DNA of 64,000 nucleotides from Elmis aenea (Eukaryota > Arthropoda > Insecta > Coleoptera > Elmidae): contig OX393577.1 in assembly GCA_947652605.1 (NCBI GenBank), positions 3,782,868-3,846,867 on the forward strand, given 5' to 3'. Within the stretch, counting starts at the first letter, position 1. Every line of letters begins with the position of its first letter. The notes under the pieces were generated by a model. That model was not told the origin of the DNA. It searched no databases and saw only the letters and a list, made by a program, of their open reading frames with translations. Below are positions 10,356 to 21,942 of this stretch, in pieces. The position numbers and the translations under genes are program-made.

Positions 10356-11706
10356 ACTTTGTAAATTAAATTTCAAAATAGTTGAGACAAACGGCATTAT
10401 ACTAAGAAAAATAAACTCTATAACATACTAAAATTTGAACAAAATCGTAAGAGCCGTTTTCGAGAAAAATAAATTTTCAAAATTTTAAATTTTTTGAATA
10501 ACTTTGTAAATTAAATTTCAAAATAGTTGAGACAAACGGCATTATACTAAGAAAAATAAACTCTATAACATACTAAAATTTGAACAAAATCGTAAGAGCC
10601 GTTTTCGAGAAAAATAAATTTTCAAAATTTTTAATTTTTTGAATAACTTTGTAAATTAAATTTCAAAATAGTTGAGACAAACGGCATTATACTAAGAAAA
10701 ATAAACTCTATAACATACTAAAATTTGAACAAAATCGTAAGAGCCGTTTTCGAGAAAAATAAATTTTCAAAATTTTTAATTTTTTGAATAACTTTGTAAA
10801 TTAAATTTCAAAATATTTGAGACAAACGGCATTATACTAAGAAAAATAAACTCTATAACATACTAAAATTTGAACAAAATCGTAAGAGCCGTTTTCGAGA
10901 AAAATAAATTTTCATAATTTTTAATTTTTTGAATAACTTTGTAAATTAAATTTCAAAATAGTTGAGACAAACGGCATTATACTAAGAAAAATAAACTCTA
11001 TAACATACTAAAATTTGAACAAAATCGTAAGAGCCGTTTTCGAGAAAAATAAATTTTCAAAATTTTTAATTTTTTGAATAACTTTGTAAATTAAATTTCA
11101 AAATAGTTGAGACAAACGGCATTATACTAAGAAAAATAAACTCTATAACATACTAAAATTTGAACAAAATCGTAAGAGCCGTTTTCGAGAAAAATAAATT
11201 TTCAAAATTTTTAATTTTTTGAATAACTTTGTAAATTAAATTTCAAAATAGTTGAGACAAACGGCATTATACTAAGAAAAATAAACTCTATAACATACTA
11301 AAATTTGAACAAAATCTTAAGAGCCGTTTTCGAGAAAAATAAATTTTCAAAATTTTTAATTTTTTGAATAACTTTGTAAATTAAATTTCAAAATAGTTGA
11401 GACAAACGGCATTATACTAAGAAAAATAAACTCTATAACATACTAAAATTTGAACAAAATCGTAAGAGCCGTTTTCGAGAAAAATTTTCAAAATTTTTAA
11501 TTTTTTGAATAACTTTGTAAATTAAATTTCAAAATAGTTGAGACAAACGGCATTATACTAAGAAAAATAAACTCCATAACATACTAAAATTTGAACAAAA
11601 TCGTAAGAGCCGTTTTCGAGAAAAATTTTCAAAATTTTTAATTTTTTGAATAACTGTAAATTAAATTTCAAAATAGTTGAGACAAACGGCATTATACTAA
11701 GAAAAA
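10356..11706 (+). repeat. A run 8: 9 A + half-A (class I)
   Basis: The first unit has AAATTTTAAATTTTTTG. The fourth unit (10791) has AATATTTGAG and TTCATAATT, the seventh AATCTTAAGAG, and the eighth and ninth are short. HOR length is 1657 bp. Confidence 0.92.
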
Positions 11707-12011
11707 AAGGCTATATACTCTTTGCACTTTTTCGACAGAAAAATCGATTTTCTTAAAACTATAGCAAATGGCTTCAAACTTCTTATACACATTAGTTATG
11801 AGCGAATTAAGGATTATTAGCCCCTAAATACGATTTTTAATTTTTCGTGAAAAATGGGAAAAGTAAAAAGGCTATAGTCTTTGCACTTTTTTCGACAAAA
11901 AAATCGATTTTCTTAAAACTACAGCAAATGGCTTCAAAGTTCTTATACACGTTAGTTATGAACAAATTAAGGATTATTAGCCCCTAAATACGATTTTTAA
12001 TTTTTTGAAAA
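11707..12011 (+). repeat. B pair 9 (305 bp)
   Basis: One T is lost from the T6 run after TTTGCAC in B1, and B2 begins after GTAAAAAGG (others GTACAAAGG). It has the class III mark ATGAACAAATT. Confidence 0.95.
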
Positions 12012-13353
12012 ACTTTGTAAATTAAATTTCAAAATAGTTGAGACAAACGGCATTATACTAAGAAAAATAAACTCTATAACATACTAAAATTTGAACAAAA
12101 TCGTAAGAGCCGTTTTCGAGAAAAATACATTTTCAAAATTTTTAATTTTTTGAATAACTTTGTAAATTAAATTTCAAAATAGTTGAGACAAACGGCATTA
12201 TACTAAGAAAAATAAACTCTATAACATACTAAAATTTGAACAAAATCGTAAGAGCCGTTTTCGAGAAAAATTTTCAAAATTTTTAATTTTTTGAATAACT
12301 TTGTAAATTAAATTTCAAAATAGTTGAGACAAACGGCATTATACTAAGAAAAATAAACTCTATAACATACTAAAATTTGAACAAAATCGTAAGAGCCGTT
12401 TTCGAGAAAAATTTTCAAAATTTTTAATTTTTTGAATAACTTTGTAAATTAAATTTCAAAATAGTTGAGACAAACGGCATTATACTAAGAAAAATAAACT
12501 CTATAACATACTAAGTTTGAACAAAATCGTAAGAGCCGTTTTCGAGAAAAATAAATTTTTAAAATTTTTAATTTTTTGAATAACTTTGTAAATTAAATTT
12601 CAAAATAGTTGAGACAAACGGCATTATACTAAGAAAAATAAACTCTATAACATACTAAAATTTGAACAAAATCGTAAGAGCCGTTTTCGAGAAAAATTTT
12701 CAAAATTTTTAATTTTTTGAATAACTTTGTAAATTAAATTTCAAAATAGTTGAGACAAACGGCATTATACTGAGAAAAATAAACTCTATAACATACTAAA
12801 ATTTGAACAAAATCGTAAGAGCCGTTTTCGAGAAAAATAAATTTTCAAAATTTTTAATTTTTTGAATAACTTTGTAAATTAAATTTCAAAATAGTTGAGA
12901 CAAACGGCATTATACTAAGAAAAATAAACTCTATAACATACTAAAATTTGAACAAAATCGTAAGAGCCGTTTTCGAGAAAAATAAATTTTCAAAATTTTT
13001 AATTTTTTGAATAACTTTGTAAATTAAATTTCAAAATAGTTGAGACAAACGGCATTATACTAAGAAAAATAAACTCTATAACATACTAAAATTTGAACAA
13101 AATCGTAAGAGCCGTTTTCGAGAAAAATAAATTTTCAAAATTTTTAATTTTTTGAATAACTTTGTAAATTAAATTTCAAAATAGTTGAGACAAACGGCAT
13201 TATACTAAGAAAAATAAACTCCATAACATACTAAAATTTGAACAAAATCGTAAGAGCCGTTTTCGAGAAAAATTTTCAAAATTTTTAATTTTTTGAATAA
13301 CTGTAAATTAAATTTCAAAATAGTTGAGACAAACGGCATTATACTAAGAAAAA
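12012..13353 (+). repeat. A run 9: 9 A + half-A (class III)
   Basis: Carries ATACATTTT, ACTAAGTTTG and ATACTGAG, but TTGAGACAAAC where runs 5 and 6 have TTGAGGCAAAC. HOR length is 1647 bp, the 1-bp shortfall being the T deletion in its B1. Confidence 0.92.
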
Positions 13354-13659
13354 AAGGCTATATACTCTTTGCACTTTTTTCGACAGAAAAATCGATTTTC
13401 TTAAAACTATAGCAAATGGCTTCAAACTTCTTATACACATTAGTTATGAGCGAATTAAGGATTATTAGCCCCTAAATACGATTTTTAATTTTTCGTGAAA
13501 AATGGGAAAAGTACAAAGGCTATAGTCTTTGCACTTTTTTCGACAAAAAAATCGATTTTCTTAAAACTACAGCAAATGGCTTCAAAGTTCTTATACACGT
13601 TAGTTATGAGCAAATTAAGGATTATTAGCCCCTAAATACGATTTTTAATTTTTTGAAAA
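13354..13659 (+). repeat. B pair 10
   Basis: Majority-type pair heading a class II HOR. Confidence 0.95.
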
Positions 13660-14728
13660 ACTTTGTAAATTAAATTTCAAAATAGTTGAGACAAACGGCA
13701 TTATACTAAGAAAAATAAACTCTATAACATACTAAAATTTGAACAAAATCGTAAGAGCCGTTTTCGAGAAAAATAAATTTTCAAAATTTTTAATTTTTTG
13801 AATAACTTTGTAAATTAAATTTCAAAATAGTTGAGACAAACGGCATTATACTAAGAAAAATAAACTCTATAACATACTAAAATTTGAACAAAATCGTAAG
13901 AGCCGTTTTCGAGAAAAATAAATTTTCAAAATTTTTAATTTTTTGAATAACTTTGTAAATTAAATTTCAAAATAGTTGAGACAAACGGCATTATACTAAG
14001 AAAAATAAACTCTATAACATACTAAAATTTGAACAAAATCGTAAGAGCCGTTTTCGAGAAAAATAAATTTTCAAAATTTTTAATTTTTTGAATAACTTTG
14101 TAAATTAAATTTCAAAATAGTTGAGACAAACGGCGCATTATACTAAGAAAAATAAACTCTATAACATACTAAAATTTGAACAAAATCGTAAGAGCCGTTT
14201 TCGAGAAAAATAAATTTTCAAATTTTTTAATTTTTTGAATAACTTTGTAAATTAAATTTCAAAATAGTTGAGACAAACGGCATTATACTAAGAAAAATAA
14301 ACTCTATAACATACTAAAATTTGAACAAAATCGTAAGAGCCGTTTTCGAGAAAAATAAATTTTCAAAATTTTTAATTTTTTGAATAACTTTGTAAATTAA
14401 ATTTCAAAATAGTTGAGACAAACGGCGCATTATACTAAGAAAAATAAACTCTATAACATACTAAAATTTGAACAAAATCGTAAGAGCCGTTTTCGAGAAA
14501 AATAAATTTTCAAAATTTTTAATTTTTTGAATAACTTTGTAAATTAAATTTCAAAATAGTTGAGACAAACGGCATTATACTAAGAAAAATAAACTCCATA
14601 ACATACTAAAATTTGAACAAAATCGTAAGAGCCGTTTTCGAGAAAAATTTTCAAAATTTTTAATTTTTTGAATAACTGTAAATTAAATTTCAAAATAGTT
14701 GAGACAAACGGCATTATACTAAGAAAAA
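13660..14728 (+). repeat. A run 10: 7 A + half-A (class II, two GC insertions)
   Basis: CGGCGCATT is present in the fourth (14095) and also the sixth (14387) unit, making the HOR 1375 bp. Run 7 has it only in the fourth. The fifth unit has the private AAATTTTTTAATTTTTT (near 14220). Confidence 0.92.
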
Positions 14729-15034
14729 AAGGCTATATACTCTTTGCACTTTTTTCGACAGAAAAATCGATTTTCTTAAAACTATAGCAAATGGCTTCAA
14801 ACTTCTTATACACATTAGTTATGAGCGAATTAAGGATTATTAGCCCCTAAATACGATTTTTAATTTTTCGTGAAAAATGGGAAAAGTACAAAGGCTATAG
14901 TCTTTGCACTTTTTTCGACAAAAAAATCGATTTTCTTAAAACTACAGCAAATGGCTTCAAAGTTCTTATACACGTTAGTTATGAGCAAATTAAGGATTAT
15001 TAGCCCCTAAATACGATTTTTAATTTTTTGAAAA
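14729..15034 (+). repeat. B pair 11
   Basis: Majority-type pair heading a class I HOR. Confidence 0.95.
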
Positions 15035-16385
15035 ACTTTGTAAATTAAATTTCAAAATAGTTGAGACAAACGGCATTATACTAAGAAAAATAAACTCTAT
15101 AACATACTAAAATTTGAACAAAATCGTAAGAGCCGTTTTCGAGAAAAATAAATTTTCAAAATTTTTAATTTTTTGAATAACTTTGTAAATTAAATTTCAA
15201 AATAGTTGAGACAAACGGCATTATACTAAGAAAAATAAACTCTATAACATACTAAAATTTGAACAAAATCGTAAGAGCCGTTTTCGAGAAAAATAAATTT
15301 TCAAAATTTTTAATTTTTTGAATAACTTTGTAAATTAAATTTCAAAATAGTTGAGACAAACGGCATTATACTAAGAAAAATAAACTCTATAACATACTAA
15401 AATTTGAACAAAATCGTAAGAGCCGTTTTCGAGAAAAATAAATTTTCAAAATTTTTAATTTTTTGAATAACTTTGTAAATTAAATTTCAAAATATTTGAG
15501 ACAAACGGCATTATACTAAGAAAAATAAACTCTATAACATACTAAAATTTGAACAAAATCGTAAGAGCCGTTTTCGAGAAAAATAAATTTTCATAATTTT
15601 TAATTTTTTGAATAACTTTGTAAATTAAATTTCAAAATAGTTGAGACAAACGGCATTATACTAAGAAAAATAAACTCTATAACATACTAAAATTTGAACA
15701 AAATCGTAAGAGCCGTTTTCGAGAAAAATAAATTTTCAAAATTTTTAATTTTTTGAATAACTTTGTAAATTAAATTTCAAAATAGTTGAGACAAACGGCA
15801 TTATACTAAGAAAAATAAACTCTATAACATACTAAAATTTGAACAAAATCGTAAGAGCCGTTTTCGAGAAAAATAAATTTTCAAAATTTTTAATTTTTTG
15901 AATAACTTTGTAAATTAAATTTCAAAATAGTTGAGACAAACGGCATTATACTAAGAAAAATAAACTCTATAACATACTAAAATTTGAACAAAATCTTAAG
16001 AGCCGTTTTCGAGAAAAATAAATTTTCAAAATTTTTAATTTTTTGAATAACTTTGTAAATTAAATTTCAAAATAGTTGAGACAAACGGCATTATACTAAG
16101 AAAAATAAACTCTATAACATACTAAAATTTGAACAAAATCGTAAGAGCCGTTTTCGAGAAAAATTTTCAAAATTTTTAATTTTTTGAATAACTTTGTAAA
16201 TTAAATTTCAAAATAGTTGAGACAAACGGCATTATACTAAGAAAAATAAACTCCATAACATACTAAAATTTGAACAAAATCGTAAGAGCCGTTTTCGAGA
16301 AAAATTTTCAAAATTTTTAATTTTTTGAATAACTGTAAATTAAATTTCAAAATAGTTGAGACAAACGGCATTATACTAAGAAAAA
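15035..16385 (+). repeat. A run 11: 9 A + half-A (class I)
   Basis: Class I marks are at the fourth unit (15470) and the seventh unit (CTTAAGAG near 15995). HOR length is 1657 bp, tandem with the next class I copy. Confidence 0.92.
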
Positions 16386-16691
16386 AAGGCTATATACTCT
16401 TTGCACTTTTTTCGACAGAAAAATCGATTTTCTTAAAACTATAGCAAATGGCTTCAAACTTCTTATACACATTAGTTATGAGCGAATTAAGGATTATTAG
16501 CCCCTAAATACGATTTTTAATTTTTCGTGAAAAATGGGAAAAGTACAAAGGCTATAGTCTTTGCACTTTTTTCGACAAAAAAATCGATTTTCTTAAAACT
16601 ACAGCAAATGGCTTCAAAGTTCTTATACACGTTAGTTATGAGCAAATTAAGGATTATTAGCCCCTAAATACGATTTTTAATTTTTTGAAAA
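16386..16691 (+). repeat. B pair 12
   Basis: Majority-type pair. It heads the second of two adjacent class I HORs. Confidence 0.95.
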
Positions 16692-18042
16692 ACTTTGTAA
16701 ATTAAATTTCAAAATAGTTGAGACAAACGGCATTATACTAAGAAAAATAAACTCTATAACATACTAAAATTTGAACAAAATCGTAAGAGCCGTTTTCGAG
16801 AAAAATAAATTTTCAAAATTTTTAATTTTTTGAATAACTTTGTAAATTAAATTTCAAAATAGTTGAGACAAACGGCATTATACTAAGAAAAATAAACTCT
16901 ATAACATACTAAAATTTGAACAAAATCGTAAGAGCCGTTTTCGAGAAAAATAAATTTTCAAAATTTTTAATTTTTTGAATAACTTTGTAAATTAAATTTC
17001 AAAATAGTTGAGACAAACGGCATTATACTAAGAAAAATAAACTCTATAACATACTAAAATTTGAACAAAATCGTAAGAGCCGTTTTCGAGAAAAATAAAT
17101 TTTCAAAATTTTTAATTTTTTGAATAACTTTGTAAATTAAATTTCAAAATATTTGAGACAAACGGCATTATACTAAGAAAAATAAACTCTATAACATACT
17201 AAAATTTGAACAAAATCGTAAGAGCCGTTTTCGAGAAAAATAAATTTTCATAATTTTTAATTTTTTGAATAACTTTGTAAATTAAATTTCAAAATAGTTG
17301 AGACAAACGGCATTATACTAAGAAAAATAAACTCTATAACATACTAAAATTTGAACAAAATCGTAAGAGCCGTTTTCGAGAAAAATAAATTTTCAAAATT
17401 TTTAATTTTTTGAATAACTTTGTAAATTAAATTTCAAAATAGTTGAGACAAACGGCATTATACTAAGAAAAATAAACTCTATAACATACTAAAATTTGAA
17501 CAAAATCGTAAGAGCCGTTTTCGAGAAAAATAAATTTTCAAAATTTTTAATTTTTTGAATAACTTTGTAAATTAAATTTCAAAATAGTTGAGACAAACGG
17601 CATTATACTAAGAAAAATAAACTCTATAACATACTAAAATTTGAACAAAATCTTAAGAGCCGTTTTCGAGAAAAATAAATTTTCAAAATTTTTAATTTTT
17701 TGAATAACTTTGTAAATTAAATTTCAAAATAGTTGAGACAAACGGCATTATACTAAGAAAAATAAACTCTATAACATACTAAAATTTGAACAAAATCGTA
17801 AGAGCCGTTTTCGAGAAAAATTTTCAAAATTTTTAATTTTTTGAATAACTTTGTAAATTAAATTTCAAAATAGTTGAGACAAACGGCATTATACTAAGAA
17901 AAATAAACTCCATAACATACTAAAATTTGAACAAAATCGTAAGAGCCGTTTTCGAGAAAAATTTTCAAAATTTTTAATTTTTTGAATAACTGTAAATTAA
18001 ATTTCAAAATAGTTGAGACAAACGGCATTATACTAAGAAAAA
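16692..18042 (+). repeat. A run 12: 9 A + half-A (class I)
   Basis: Class I marks are at 17127 onward and near 17652. The run repeats run 11 at an offset of exactly 1657 bp and breaks the III-II-I rotation by an extra class I copy. Confidence 0.92.
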
Positions 18043-18348
18043 AAGGCTATATACTCTTTGCACTTTTTTCGACAGAAAAATCGATTTTCTTAAAACTATA
18101 GCAAATGGCTTCAAACTTCTTATACACATTAGTTATGAGCGAATTAAGGATTATTAGCCCCTAAATACGATTTTTAATTTTTCGTGAAAAATGGGAAAAG
18201 TACAAAGGCTATAGTCTTTGCACTTTTTTCGACAAAAAAATCGATTTTCTTAAAACTACAGCAAATGGCTTCAAAGTTCTTATACACGTTAGTTATGAAC
18301 AAATTAAGGATTATTAGCCCCTAAATACGATTTTTAATTTTTTGAAAA
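18043..18348 (+). repeat. B pair 13
   Basis: Class III mark ATGAACAAATT in B2. Confidence 0.95.
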
Positions 18349-19835
18349 ACTTTGTAAATTAAATTTCAAAATAGTTGAGACAAACGGCATTATACTAAGA
18401 AAAATAAACTCTATAACATACTAAAATTTGAACAAAATCGTAAGAGCCGTTTTCGAGAAAAATACATTTTCAAAATTTTTAATTTTTTGAATAACTTTGT
18501 AAATTAAATTTCAAAATAGTTGAGACAAACGGCATTATACTAAGAAAAATAAACTCTATAACATACTAAAATTTGAACAAAATCGTAAGAGCCGTTTTCG
18601 AGAAAAATTTTCAAAATTTTTAATTTTTTGAATAACTTTGTAAATTAAATTTCAAAATAGTTGAGACAAACGGCATTATACTAAGAAAAATAAACTCTAT
18701 AACATACTAAAATTTGAACAAAATCGTAAGAGCCGTTTTCGAGAAAAATTTTCAAAATTTTTAATTTTTTGAATAACTTTGTAAATTAAATTTCAAAATA
18801 GTTGAGACAAACGGCATTATACTAAGAAAAATAAACTCTATAACATACTAAGTTTGAACAAAATCGTAAGAGCCGTTTTCGAGAAAAATAAATTTTTAAA
18901 ATTTTTAATTTTTTGAATAACTTTGTAAATTAAATTTCAAAATAGTTGAGACAAACGGCATTATACTAAGAAAAATAAACTCTATAACATACTAAAATTT
19001 GAACAAAATCGTAAGAGCCGTTTTCGAGAAAAATTTTCAAAATTTTTAATTTTTTGAATAACTTTGTAAATTAAATTTCAAAATAGTTGAGACAAACGGC
19101 ATTATACTGAGAAAAATAAACTCTATAACATACTAAAATTTGAACAAAATCGTAAGAGCCGTTTTCGAGAAAAATAAATTTTCAAAATTTTTAATTTTTT
19201 GAATAACTTTGTAAATTAAATTTCAAAATAGTTGAGACAAACGGCATTATACTAAGAAAAATAAACTCTATAACATACTAAAATTTGAACAAAATCGTAA
19301 GAGCCGTTTTCGAGAAAAATAAATTTTCAAAATTTTTAATTTTTTAAATTACTTTGTAAATTAAATTTCAAAATAGTTGAGACAAACGGCATTATACTAA
19401 GAAAAATAAACTCTATAACATACTAAAATTTGAACAAAATCGTAAGAGCCGTTTTCGAGAAAAATAAATTTTCAAAATTTTTAATTTTTTGAATAACTTT
19501 GTAAATTAAATTTCAAAATAGTTGAGACAAACGGCATTATACTAAGAAAAATAAACTCTATAACATACTAAAATTTGAACAAAATCGTAAGAGCCGTTTT
19601 CGAGAAAAATAAATTTTCAAAATTTTTAATTTTTTGAATAACTTTGTAAATTAAATTTCAAAATAGTTGAGACAAACGGCATTATACTAAGAAAAATAAA
19701 CTCCATAACATACTAAAATTTGAACAAAATCGTAAGAGCCGTTTTCGAGAAAAATTTTCAAAATTTTTAATTTTTTGAATAACTGTAAATTAAATTTCAA
19801 AATAGTTGAGACAAACGGCATTATACTAAGAAAAA
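18349..19835 (+). repeat. A run 13: 10 A + half-A (class III, one unit longer)
   Basis: Has the class III marks plus one extra A unit; HOR length 1793 bp is 1648 + 145. One unit ends TTTTTTAAATTAC (near 19345), in place of the usual TTTTTTGAATAAC. Confidence 0.9.
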
Positions 19836-20141
19836 AAGGCTATATACTCTTTGCACTTTTTTCGACAGAAAAATCGATTTTCTTAAAACTATAGCAAATG
19901 GCTTCAAACTTCTTATACACATTAGTTATGAGCGAATTAAGGATTATTAGCCCCTAAATACGATTTTTAATTTTTCGTGAAAAATGGGAAAAGTACAAAG
20001 GCTATAGTCTTTGCACTTTTTTCGACAAAAAAATCGATTTTCTTAAAACTACAGCAAATGGCTTCAAAGTTCTTATACACGTTAGTTATGAACAAATTAA
20101 GAATTATTAGCCCCTAAATACGATTTTTAATTTTTTGAAAA
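19836..20141 (+). repeat. B pair 14
   Basis: Class III mark ATGAACAAATT, with private AAGAATTATTAG in B2 where others have AAGGATTATTAG. Confidence 0.95.
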
Positions 20142-21636
20142 ACTTTGTAAATTAAATTTCAAAATAGTTGAGACAAACGGCATTATACTAAGAAAAATAA
20201 ACTCTATAACATACTAAAATTTGAACAAAATCGTAAGAGCCGTTTTCGAGAAAAATACATTTTCAAAATTTTTAATTTTTTGAATAACTTTGTAAATTAA
20301 ATTTCAAAATAGTTGAGACAAACGGCATTATACTAAGAAAAATAAACTCTATAACATACTAAAATTTGAACAAAATCGTAAGAGCCGTTTTCGAGAAAAA
20401 TAAATTTTCAAAATTTTGAATTTTTTGAATAACTTTGTAAATTAAATTTCAAAATAGTTGAGACAAACGGCATTATACTAAGAAAAATAAACTCTATAAC
20501 ATACTAAAATTTGAACAAAATCGTAAGAGCCGTTTTCGAGAAAAATAAATTTTCAAAATTTTGAATTTTTTGAATAACTTTGTAAATTAAATTTCAAAAT
20601 AGTTGAGACAAACGGCATTATACTAAGAAAAATAAACTCTATAACATACTAAGTTTGAACAAAATCGTAAGAGCCGTTTTCGAGAAAAATAAATTTTTAA
20701 AATTTTTAATTTTTTGAATAACTTTGTAAATTAAATTTTAAAATAGTTGAGACAAACGGCATTATACTAAGAAAAATAAACTCTATAACATACTAAAATT
20801 TGAACAAAATCGTAAGAGCCGTTTTCGAGAAAAATTTTCAAAATTTTTAATTTTTTAAATAACTTTGTAAATTAAATTTCAAAATAGTTGAGACAAACAG
20901 CATTATACTGAGAAAAATAAACTCTATAACATACTAAAATTTGAACAAAATCGTAAGAGCCGTTTTCGAGAAAAATAAATTTTCAAAATTTTTAATTTTT
21001 TGAATAACTTTGTAAATTAAATTTCAAAATAGTTGAGACAAACGGCATTATACTAAGAAAAATAAACTCTATAACATACTAAAATTTGAACAAAATCGTA
21101 AGAGCCGTTTTCGAGAAAAATAAATTTTCAAAATTTTTAATTTTTTGAATTACTTTGTAAATTAAATTTCAAAATAGTTGAGACAAACGGCATTATACTA
21201 AGAAAAATAAACTCTATAACATACTAAAATTTGAACAAAATCGTAAGAGCCGTTTTCGAGAAAAATAAATTTTCAAAATTTTTAATTTTTTGAATAACTT
21301 TGTAAATTAAATTTCAAAATAGTTGAGACAAACGGCATTATACTAAGAAAAATAAACTCTATAACATACTAAAATTTGAACAAAATCGTAAGAGCCGTTT
21401 TCGAGAAAAATAAATTTTCAAAATTTTTAATTTTTTGAATAACTTTGTAAATTAAATTTCAAAATAGTTGAGACAAACGGCATTATACTAAGAAAAATAA
21501 ACTCCATAACATACTAAAATTTGAACAAAATCGTAAGAGCCGTTTTCGAGAAAAATTTTCAAAATTTTTAATTTTTTGAATAACTGTAAATTAAATTTCA
21601 AAATAGTTGAGACAAACGGCATTATACTAAGAAAAA
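20142..21636 (+). repeat. A run 14: 10 A + half-A (class III, one unit longer)
   Basis: As run 13, but the second and third units are long and carry AAATTTTGAATTTTTT, giving 1801 bp. One unit has AAACAGCATT with ATACTGAG (near 20897). Confidence 0.9.
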
Positions 21637-21942
21637 AAGGCTATATACTCTTTGCACTTTTTTCGACAGAAAAATCGATTTTCTTAAAACTATAGCAAAT
21701 GGCTTCAAACTTCTTATACACATTAGTTATGAGCGAATTAAGGATTATTAGCCCCTAAATACGATTTTTAATTTTTCGTGAAAAATGGGAAAAGTACAAA
21801 GGCTATAGTCTTTGCACTTTTTTCGACAAAAAAATCGATTTTCTTAAAACTACAGCAAATGGCTTCAAAGTTCTTATACACGTTAGTTATGAACAAATTA
21901 AGGATTATTAGCCCCTAAATACGATTTTTAATTTTTTGAAAA
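21637..21942 (+). repeat. B pair 15
   Basis: Class III mark ATGAACAAATT. It is the last B pair before the 9.7-kb B-free stretch. Confidence 0.95.

Larger units (their letters stand above)
7029..11706 (+). repeat. Second-order repeat, copy 1 (class III-II-I, 4678 bp)
   Basis: Three different HORs in fixed order: class III (1648 bp), class II (1373 bp) and class I (1657 bp). The same order recurs immediately downstream with nearly the same total length. Confidence 0.85.
11707..16385 (+). repeat. Second-order repeat, copy 2 (class III-II-I, 4679 bp)
   Basis: HORs of 1647, 1375 and 1657 bp. The differences from copy 1 are explained by a 1-bp deletion in B pair 9 and a second CGGCGCATT insertion in run 10. 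Confidence 0.85.
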
